NCBI RefSeq assembly: GCF_005405145.1
Contig: NZ_BJDM01000011.1
Span: 1 to 52,938 of the forward strand
Direction of reading: 5' to 3'
Origin: Paucilactobacillus kaifaensis
GTDB taxonomy: Bacteria > Bacillota > Bacilli > Lactobacillales > Lactobacillaceae
DNA: 52,938 nt
A program made the position numbers and the translations under genes. Below, one piece after another: positions 46,859-52,938 of the stretch (position 1 is the first letter of the stretch; every line of letters begins with the position of its first letter). The notes beneath the pieces are model-generated. The model did not search any database. It was not told the origin of the DNA and saw nothing but the letters and a program-made list of their open reading frames with translations.

Positions 46859-47550
46859 CTATTAACAAAATTCTGACAATCAAACATCTGACCCTCGCCT
46901 ACGGTGATAAACGAGTCATTCAAGATTTGAATTTTGACTTAACCAAGGGTTCATTCACGGTTATTTTGGGTGAAAATGGTGTCGGTAAAACGACATTGAT
47001 CAGGGCACTTTTAGGCCAGCTAAAGCCACAAACTGGAACCATTGAATTTGAAAATGAACAACAGACAGTGAAATTAGGCTACGTCCCCCAATTTAGGAAT
47101 GTTGATGAAGAATACCCATTGACGATCCGTGAATTTGTAGCACTAAACTTATATCATGGTTTAACACCGTGGCTGAAGAGACAAGAACGGGGCCGTGTTG
47201 ATTGGGCGATTAAACAAACTAATTTAACTCAAATTGAAAATAGGCCCTTAGGACAAGCATCTGGTGGTGAAAAGCAGCGAGCTTATTTAGCACAAGCTTT
47301 GATTGAACGGCCTAATTTACTCATATTGGATGAATCAACTGCAAGCTTAGACGTGGGAATGAAATATGAGCTGCTAGAGTTGGTCAGAAGATTACAAGCA
47401 GAGCAGACGTTAAGTGTGCTCTTTGTAACACACGACTTACCGCTCGCCAAACAATTTGCGGATCATTTTTTGTTAATGGAGCACGATCATTATCAAACTG
47501 GTAAAATTGAAGATTTAAAAATAACTAAGGCAGGTGAGGGGCATGTTTAG
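46807..47550 (+). CDS. Metal ABC transporter ATP-binding protein
   Basis: This protein of up to 247 residues has Walker A GENGVGKTT, signature ASGGEKQR and Walker B LLILDEST. It energises the Zn/Mn importer. The start is uncertain: the only standard start codon upstream of the ABC domain is GTG46807, which lies inside the binding-protein gene and gives an odd 20-residue extension. A ribosome-site-like CAGGGGA at 46847-46853 would instead serve ATT46861. It overlaps the permease start by 8 bp. Confidence 0.82.
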   Translation: MDDKTVSAIKTNSTGDVTINKILTIKHLTLAYGDKRVIQDLNFDLTKGSFTVILGENGVGKTTLIRALLGQLKPQTGTIEFENEQQTVKLGYVPQFRNVDEEYPLTIREFVALNLYHGLTPWLKRQERGRVDWAIKQTNLTQIENRPLGQASGGEKQRAYLAQALIERPNLLILDESTASLDVGMKYELLELVRRLQAEQTLSVLFVTHDLPLAKQFADHFLLMEHDHYQTGKIEDLKITKAGEGHV

Positions 47551-48331
47551 TTTTGATTTTATGCGGCATGCGTTTGTGGCCGGCACATTTATTGCAATCA
47601 TCTGTGGTGTAATTGGTGTCTTCGTGATAGCACGTAGCATGTCTTTTTTGACCCACACCTTGTCAGAAATTGGATTTGCGGGGGCTGCTTTTGGCGTTTT
47701 TGCTGGCTGGCCGGCAATTAATGGAATGCTGCTGTTTACGATTATTAGCTCGATGATTGTTGGACAGATGAGTGTGAAAGAGGAGCGCAGAGAATCTGCA
47801 ATCACGGCAGTTTCAGCACTTTTTATTGGGTTAGGAATTCTATTTTTATCGTTATCTAATCAAAATGCGAGTTCTGCTACTAGCATTTTATTTGGTAGTG
47901 TGATCGGTATTAGTCAATCTGAGGTATGGCAAATCGTAGGCCTATCGATCGTTGTCTTATTAGTTATTTTGGTTAGTTATCGTTCCTTAAAGTTTGATTC
48001 CTTTGATTCTGTGGGGGCGAGAGTGAATGGAGTGAAAGTTAATTTAGTATCAATCATCTTTCTGGTGGTATTAGCGCTTAGTGTTAGCGTCGCTGCACAA
48101 ATTGTGGGTTCGCTGTTAATTTTTATTCTGTTGACATTGCCAGCCGCAAGTGCAAAATATTTTGTCCACAGTGTGGCCAAGATGATGACCTTATCAATCG
48201 GATTTGCGATTTTGGGAACTTGGTGTGGCTTATATTTGGGCTATTTAACAAACTGGCCAGTGAGCTTTTTCATCGCAAGTATAGAAGTATTAATATATTG
48301 TGTTGCCTTGTTATATGCTAGAAAAGCATAG
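47543..48331 (+). CDS. Metal ABC transporter permease (ZnuB/AdcB-like)
   Basis: This 262-residue polytopic protein has about eight helices of the ABC-3 family (FVIARSMSFLTHTLSEIGFAG, then GSLLIFILLTLPAASA). It forms the membrane channel of the importer with the two preceding gene products. ATG47543 is chosen, with AGGTGAGGGG upstream; a GTG at 47534 lies within that site. Confidence 0.87.
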   Translation: MFSFDFMRHAFVAGTFIAIICGVIGVFVIARSMSFLTHTLSEIGFAGAAFGVFAGWPAINGMLLFTIISSMIVGQMSVKEERRESAITAVSALFIGLGILFLSLSNQNASSATSILFGSVIGISQSEVWQIVGLSIVVLLVILVSYRSLKFDSFDSVGARVNGVKVNLVSIIFLVVLALSVSVAAQIVGSLLIFILLTLPAASAKYFVHSVAKMMTLSIGFAILGTWCGLYLGYLTNWPVSFFIASIEVLIYCVALLYARKA

Positions 48332-48350
48332 TAACGGGCTTTTTTATTTT
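48320..48350 (+). terminator. Weak terminator at the end of the metal ABC operon
   Basis: AAAAGC / GCTTTT stem overlapping the permease stop, followed by TTTTTATTTT. Confidence 0.5.
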
Positions 48351-48403
48351 GTCGCAGTTAAGATTATGCAAAAATAGGTTCTTTGGCAGCGACAAGTATT
48401 AGA

Positions 48404-48523
48404 TGTCTTCACCAGAGCAGACACCTAGAGCTAAGTTCATAATAACAATCAAGTAATCAAAGCCCGATTTCTCAATTGTTATTATGAACTTAGCTTACGG
48501 TATCTGAACGCTCTGGTTCACAC
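48404..48523 (+). repeat. Hairpin element D
   Basis: This 120-nt element has the outer stem ACCAGAGC / GCTCTGGT and tail GGTTCACAC, then AGACACC / GGTATCT where B and C have AGATGTC / GACATCT. Two base pairs there change compensatorily. The inner stem TTCATAATAACAAT pairs with ATTGTTATTATGAA. It lies between the metal ABC operon and purR. Confidence 0.82.
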
Positions 48524-48547
48524 TTTTTTCATTAATTTGGTTCATAA

Positions 48548-48578
48548 TTGACTAAAACACGAACTATTATGGTATCAT
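48548..48578 (+). promoter_or_regulatory. Candidate purR promoter with a PurBox-like sequence
   Basis: TTGACT (48548-48553) and TATCAT (48573-48578), spacer 19 bp. The spacer holds CGAACTAT (48560-48567), like the core of the PurBox (CCGAAC-A/T-A/T-T) bound by PurR, which suggests autoregulation. Confidence 0.4.
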
Positions 48579-48617
48579 TTTTAGAGATTAGAAAATAACG
48601 ATGAAGAGGTAACGGCG

Positions 48618-49463
48618 ATGAAAGTCAGACGAAGCGACCGACTGGTTGATATGACCAGATACCTATTGGAACGACCACGGACACTCATATCTTTAAAATT
48701 TTTTGCACAGCGCTACGATTCTGCTAAGTCTTCAATTAGTGAAGACCTTAGTATTTTAAAACGAACCTTTCAAGACCGCGGCACAGGTATTTTAGAAACA
48801 GTTCCTGGGGCAACTGGTGGTGCTCGGTTTATTCCATATATTCTCCGCGAAGAGGCCCAAGAATTTATTAATCAGGTAGTTGAAGAAGTTAATGATGAAA
48901 GCCGACTATTACCGGGAGGATACGTTTATCTATCGGATCTGCTAAGTCGTCCCGATATCTTACGACAAGTGGGACGTTTGATAGCAACCCAATACCTGAA
49001 TCAGCATGTTGATGTGGTGATGACAGTTGCAACAAAAGGAATCCCAATTGCACAAAGTGTTGCAACATTCTTGAACGTTCCGTTTGTTATTGTTAGGAAT
49101 GACTCACATATTACAGAAGGTTCAACTGTTAGCGTTAACTATGTTTCAGGCTCTTCGAAACGGATCGAGAAAATGGAATTATCGCGTCGAAGCTTAAAGC
49201 AAGGAGCGCATGTATTGGTGGTTGATGATTTTATGAAGGGTGGCGGGACATTGAACGGAATGGCCTCACTTATTCAAGAATTTGATGCTAAATTAGTTGG
49301 TTTGACGGTTTTTGCTGAGGGAGAATTCACTGGAAAACGATTAGTTAGTAACTATACTTCACTGATTAAGGTTAATGCGGTAAATCCGAACGACAAAACA
49401 ATCGGTGCCCAACCAGGTAATTATTTAACGACGGTTTTTGGTACAGAAATGGGGAATAAATAA
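48618..49463 (+). CDS. purR: Pur operon repressor PurR
   Basis: This 281-residue Bacillus-type PurR has an N-terminal winged-helix DNA-binding domain (about 1-75) and a C-terminal phosphoribosyltransferase-like domain with the PRPP loop VLVVDDFMKGGGTLNGM. It regulates purine genes in response to PRPP. It is directly followed by glmU with no gap and lies near prs, which makes PRPP. ispE, its usual upstream neighbour, is 6.9 kb away here. Confidence 0.95.
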   Translation: MKVRRSDRLVDMTRYLLERPRTLISLKFFAQRYDSAKSSISEDLSILKRTFQDRGTGILETVPGATGGARFIPYILREEAQEFINQVVEEVNDESRLLPGGYVYLSDLLSRPDILRQVGRLIATQYLNQHVDVVMTVATKGIPIAQSVATFLNVPFVIVRNDSHITEGSTVSVNYVSGSSKRIEKMELSRRSLKQGAHVLVVDDFMKGGGTLNGMASLIQEFDAKLVGLTVFAEGEFTGKRLVSNYTSLIKVNAVNPNDKTIGAQPGNYLTTVFGTEMGNK

Positions 49464-50831
49464 ATGGCAACGCGGAATACAATTATTTTAGCAGCTGGTA
49501 AAGGCACACGGATGAAATCTAAACTGTATAAGGTATTACATCAGGTGTGCGGTAAGGCAATGGTTGACCATGTGCTGACTCAAATCGAAAAAAACAAAAT
49601 GGATAACGTGGTAACCGTTGTCGGATATGGTGCTCAAAATGTTGAAGATGCTTTGGGCGATCGCACTAAATATGTTTTACAAAAACAACAACTAGGCACC
49701 GGACATGCCGTACTCCAAACTGAAGAATTATTAGGCAATTTAGATGGCGAAACGCTCATTGTTAGTGGTGATACACCGCTATTTACAGCAGAAACGTTTG
49801 CGCATTTACTTGAATATCATGAAGCTAAACATGCTGCTGCTACCGTGTTAACTTCAGTAGCTCCTGATCCAACCGGTTACGGCCGAATTGTCCGTAACGA
49901 TATCGGAATTGTTGAAAAAATTGTTGAACAAAAAGATGCAACTGCAAAAGAGGCCACTATTGCGGAAATTAATACCGGTGTCTACTGTTTTGACAACCGC
50001 ACTTTATTTGATGCATTGCATCTAATTACAAATGATAACGCGCAGGGTGAATATTATTTAACCGATGTAATTGGCATTTTAAAACAACGTGGTGATATCG
50101 TGGCTGCTTATCAAATGGATAGTTTTGATGAATCAATGGGTGTCAATGATCGCATTGCATTAGCTAAGGCAAACCAGGTGATGCGTGATCGGATCAATAC
50201 ACATTTAATGCAAAATGGGGTTACTTTAATTGATCCTGCAAGCACGTATATTGATGCTGATGTTAAGATTGGTACGGATACTGTTATCGAGGGCGGTGTG
50301 TCCATTAAAGGCAACACCACAATAGGGTCAGATTGTTTTATTGGTGCTCATTCAGAAATTCAAGATTCTGTATTACATGATTCCGTCAAAGTATTAGCAT
50401 CATTTATCGAAAAATCAGAGATGCACACAGGGAGCGATATTGGTCCTTATAGTCATTTACGTCCTGAAGCAGAGATTGGAGAACAGGCCCATCTTGGTAA
50501 TTTTGTGGAAGTTAAAAAGTCTGTGATCGGTAATGGAACTAAAGTTGGGCATTTGACGTATGTTGGGGATGCTACGCTTGGTGAAAATATCAATGTTGGT
50601 TGTGGGGTTGTTTTCGTCAATTATGACGGGACTGCTAAACATCACACTAATGTGGGCGATCATGCATTTATTGGTAGCAATTCAAACTTGATTGCGCCAC
50701 TAGAAATTGCGGCAGATTCATTTGTTGCTGCTGGCTCGACAATTACGGATAGTACTGAAAAATTTGATATGGCAATTGCGCGAGCACGACAAGTTAATAA
50801 GCCGGGATATGCTAAAAAATTACCGTGGTAA
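49464..50831 (+). CDS. glmU: Bifunctional UDP-N-acetylglucosamine pyrophosphorylase / glucosamine-1-phosphate acetyltransferase
   Basis: This 455-residue enzyme makes UDP-GlcNAc for peptidoglycan and teichoic acids. The N-terminal uridyltransferase has [11 protein letters not shown] (8-18) and the loop QLGTGHAV. The C-terminal left-handed beta-helix (about 250-455) has NFVEVKKS and VFVNYDG of the acetyltransferase site. Its ATG follows the purR stop immediately, so the two are translationally coupled. Confidence 0.97.
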   Translation: MATRNTIILAAGKGTRMKSKLYKVLHQVCGKAMVDHVLTQIEKNKMDNVVTVVGYGAQNVEDALGDRTKYVLQKQQLGTGHAVLQTEELLGNLDGETLIVSGDTPLFTAETFAHLLEYHEAKHAAATVLTSVAPDPTGYGRIVRNDIGIVEKIVEQKDATAKEATIAEINTGVYCFDNRTLFDALHLITNDNAQGEYYLTDVIGILKQRGDIVAAYQMDSFDESMGVNDRIALAKANQVMRDRINTHLMQNGVTLIDPASTYIDADVKIGTDTVIEGGVSIKGNTTIGSDCFIGAHSEIQDSVLHDSVKVLASFIEKSEMHTGSDIGPYSHLRPEAEIGEQAHLGNFVEVKKSVIGNGTKVGHLTYVGDATLGENINVGCGVVFVNYDGTAKHHTNVGDHAFIGSNSNLIAPLEIAADSFVAAGSTITDSTEKFDMAIARARQVNKPGYAKKLPW

Positions 50832-50905
50832 AAGTGGCAATAAACTTGCAATTTCTAAGTTAAATCAATATTATTAAATTATAGATTAAATTACCGGAGG
50901 CCCTA

Positions 50906-51889
50906 ATGGAACAACAATATTTTGATCCCAAATTGAAAATTTTCGCGCTTAACTCAAATCGGCCTTTAGCACAAAAAATTGCTGACACAGTTGGGGTTGA
51001 ATTAGGTAAACTTTCTGTTGATCGATTTAGCGATGGCGAAATTAGAATCAATATTGAGGAAAGTATTCGTGGTGACAACGTATATGTCATTCAGTCAACA
51101 TCTGCACCTGTAAACGATAATTTGATGGAATTACTGATTATGATTGATGCTCTTCGTCGAGCCAGTGCTAATACCATCAACGTGGTAATTCCATATTATG
51201 GGTATGCACGACAAGACCGTAAAGCCCGTTCCAGAGAACCGATTACAGCGAAGTTAGTTGCCAATATGCTTGAAAAAGCAGGAGCTTCTAGAATTGTGGC
51301 CTTGGATCTACATGCGGCTCAGATTCAGGGATTTTTTGATATTCCGCTTGATCATTTGATGGGAGCACCATTGCTAGCTGATTATTTCATCAATCATGGT
51401 ATCTCAGAAAATGCAGTGGTCGTTTCACCAGACCATGGTGGTGTTACTAGAGCACGTGCTTTGGCCGAGTTCTTGAAAGCTCCGATTGCAATCATTGATA
51501 AACGACGGCCAAAAGCAAATGTTGCTGAAGTCATGAATATTATCGGAAATGTGGCCGGTAAACGTTGTATTTTAATTGATGATATGATTGACACAGCTGG
51601 GACGATAACACTTGGATCGCAGGCTTTGATCGATGCTGGTGCTACGGAAGTGTATGCTTCTTGTACTCATCCTGTTTTATCAGATCCTGCGATTGAACGT
51701 TTAGAAAAATCACCGATTAAGCAAATTATAGTAACGGACTCAATTAATTTACCTGCAGAGAAACGAATTGATAAATTGGTACAAGTTTCTGTTGGACCGT
51801 TGATGGGAGCTGCTATTAAACGAATTAATGAAAATCGACCTGTCAGTCCACTATTTAAAAATCGGTTTAGAGCGGACGATAAATGGTAA
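50906..51889 (+). CDS. prs: Ribose-phosphate pyrophosphokinase
   Basis: This 327-residue class I PRPP synthetase has the ATP/ribose-5-phosphate motif [17 protein letters not shown], the [14 protein letters not shown] flexible loop, KRRPKAN and the PRPP loop [12 protein letters not shown]. It supplies PRPP for purines, pyrimidines, His and Trp. CCGGAGG precedes ATG50906 by 8 bp. It is the end of the purR-glmU-prs cluster. Confidence 0.97.
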   Translation: MEQQYFDPKLKIFALNSNRPLAQKIADTVGVELGKLSVDRFSDGEIRINIEESIRGDNVYVIQSTSAPVNDNLMELLIMIDALRRASANTINVVIPYYGYARQDRKARSREPITAKLVANMLEKAGASRIVALDLHAAQIQGFFDIPLDHLMGAPLLADYFINHGISENAVVVSPDHGGVTRARALAEFLKAPIAIIDKRRPKANVAEVMNIIGNVAGKRCILIDDMIDTAGTITLGSQALIDAGATEVYASCTHPVLSDPAIERLEKSPIKQIIVTDSINLPAEKRIDKLVQVSVGPLMGAAIKRINENRPVSPLFKNRFRADDKW

Positions 51890-51930
51890 TAATTTCGGTT
51901 ATATAATATTTTTTTCGTTATTTAAAGATA

Positions 51931-51972
51931 AAAACGCTCACTACACTTTTTTAAATGCGGTGAGCGTTTTTG
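51931..51972 (+). terminator. Intrinsic terminator after prs
   Basis: AAAACGCTCAC / GTGAGCGTTTT perfect 11-bp stem with an 18-nt loop and Ts; it could work in both directions. Confidence 0.88.
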
Positions 51973-52091
51973 GACTTATAAAGTTGATAGGGAAAATCTA
52001 ACACAAATTTTTTTAATTTGTAAAGCAATTCTTAAATATTACAATAATATTACAAAAATTGTGTTGAAAACGGTTGTTCATCAATGGAACA

Positions 52092-52100
52092 TGCTATAAT
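52092..52100 (+). promoter_or_regulatory. Extended -10 promoter of the lipoprotein gene
   Basis: TGCTATAAT combines an extended TGn with a perfect TATAAT, 30 bp before the start codon. The -35 is weak (GGTTGT, 17 bp upstream). Confidence 0.55.
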
Positions 52101-52129
52101 TAGTTATGTTAAGGGAGGAGAGGTAACAG

Positions 52130-52834
52130 ATGAAAAAAACAACGATCCTTAAACAAATGTTAATGGGGACTTTAACGGTAGTTTCAGTTGGTGTACTCGC
52201 TGGTTGTGGCAATAGCAGTACGACTCAAGATACAAGCTCAAGTAATTCATCTTCTGCTAAAGTTAGCCCAGCTACTAAAGCATATCAGGCAGCTAATAAG
52301 CTCATTGAAGCAGGAAAATATCAGCAAGCATTAGATAAATTACAGGCGACATCACAACCAACAAGTAAGATCAAAGGCTTGATTGCCAATTTAAAAACGT
52401 TAATTCAGGCAAAAGAAGACTACAACAATAAAAATTATGAAGATGCGCAAACTGGCGTTGATACATTAAATGATAACGCAGATTCGTCTAGTCGTGAATT
52501 AAAACAAGAAGTTTCTAGTTTGGCAAAGAAAGTAAAGCAAGCGCAGGATACTCAAAGCACTAGCTCTACGCAAAATACTAGTTCAAATACGACTGCTACA
52601 GCATCTAGTTCCAGTGTCGCAGCTAATAGTGATCAATCAAACAGTATCGTTTCTAGCTTTGCTAAAGCAGCTGGCTATTATGGTAAGTCTGGCTATATGT
52701 TCAATGTTACTGGACAAACTGGATCAGTTTATACGATTGAAGTACGACAAAATAACGACGCTGGTGATGTTGCCAATTTGATTGGTATTTATCAATATAA
52801 CCCAACCACGGGTTCAGTTAATAAAACATTTTAA
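52130..52834 (+). CDS. Ser-rich lipoprotein of unknown function
   Basis: This 234-residue lipoprotein has the lipobox LAGC (Cys26) and a Ser/Thr linker (about 29-45). An alpha-helical TPR-like region (about 48-125, AYQAANKLIEAGKYQQALDKL) is followed by a second Ser/Thr-rich linker (about 140-165). The C-terminal domain (about 175-234) ends in VYTIEVRQNN and IGIYQYNPTTGSVNKTF. The modular layout suggests a surface protein that holds its C-terminal domain away from the membrane. AGGGAGGAGAGG lies before ATG52130. Confidence 0.75.
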   Translation: MKKTTILKQMLMGTLTVVSVGVLAGCGNSSTTQDTSSSNSSSAKVSPATKAYQAANKLIEAGKYQQALDKLQATSQPTSKIKGLIANLKTLIQAKEDYNNKNYEDAQTGVDTLNDNADSSSRELKQEVSSLAKKVKQAQDTQSTSSTQNTSSNTTATASSSSVAANSDQSNSIVSSFAKAAGYYGKSGYMFNVTGQTGSVYTIEVRQNNDAGDVANLIGIYQYNPTTGSVNKTF

Positions 52835-52915
52835 TCATTTAGAATATTAAAATCGAAGCATTGCACTAGGCCCTGTCAAGTTGACAGATGAAATAATAAA
52901 AAATTGAATCTGTTT

Positions 52916-52938
52916 CTAAGCGGCTTCATTCCAGTATT
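52916..52938 (-). mobile_element. 3' end of a probable IS3-family transposase gene (partial)
   Basis: On the minus strand the last codons before a TAG stop read YWNEAA, the C-terminal ending common in IS150-group IS3 transposases. TGTCAACTTGACAGGGCC (minus strand, about 52868-52885) just beyond it may be near the IS end. The rest of the element would lie to the right of the window. The call rests on a short sequence only. Confidence 0.4.

Noticed and set aside
52063-52078. Catabolite-response (cre) site TGAAAACGGTTGTTCA before the lipoprotein gene
   Set aside because: Its spacing is 16 bp and it mismatches the cre consensus at the right half; it may be chance.

Overview
The window is chromosomal DNA of a low-GC Gram-positive bacterium, almost certainly a member of the Lactobacillaceae. 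The evidence is strong AGGAGG-type ribosome sites, sortase/LPXTG pili, a class II HMG-CoA reductase (mevalonate pathway), T-box regulation of brnQ, and the Bacillus-like gene order metG-tatD-rnmV-rsmA-veg-ispE ... purR-glmU-prs. The genus cannot be fixed from the sequence alone. No prophage, CRISPR array or intact insertion sequence was seen; only the last codons of a probable IS3-family transposase lie at the right edge.

Layout. 1-412: 3' end of a 5S rRNA, its terminator and a tRNA-Thr(GGT). 502-4417: an EgtU/OpuC-type ABC transporter and a flavin disulfide reductase. 4838-13199: a cell-surface block with a processive-type glycosyltransferase, two paralogous class A sortases, two LPXTG pilins with Cna-B domains and a class C pilin sortase. 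13585-21802: an unusual two-module locus. Module 1 is a 32-residue membrane peptide, a membrane acyltransferase-3, an AMP-forming acid ligase and a second acyltransferase-3. Module 2 is an SsuABC-like importer with a second ligase. The two modules have related promoter regions, each with two 9-bp direct repeats exactly 21 bp apart. 21830-25290: T-box-controlled brnQ and a CPA2 cation/proton antiporter. 25401-28924: a nucleoid protein and a HelD-type helicase. 29084-35546: trpS, a Ppx/GppA phosphatase, mvaA, an HExxH protein, a sirtuin and a DUF72 protein. 35998-41737: metG, tatD, rnmV, rsmA, veg, ispE. 41776-48523: a cysteine operon (mccA-mccB-cysE) with a cysteine leader-peptide attenuator, a hydrolase and a Zn/Mn ABC transporter, lying between ispE and purR, which are adjacent in relatives. 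48618-52834: purR, glmU, prs and a lipoprotein.

Three things stand out. (1) A dispersed superfamily of about 120-nt hairpin elements occurs at least eight times, with two deletion derivatives. Ends are shared, the inner stem varies with compensatory changes, and in three cases the conserved end sequence supplies the TAG stop codon of the neighbouring gene. (2) The acid importer / AMP ligase / acyltransferase-3 / small-peptide locus looks like an uncharacterised surface acylation system, reminiscent in parts list of Dlt. (3) The cysteine operon leader encodes a 25-residue peptide with three consecutive Cys codons and has a readable antiterminator/terminator switch.

All functions are inferred from motifs and context; no database search was run.
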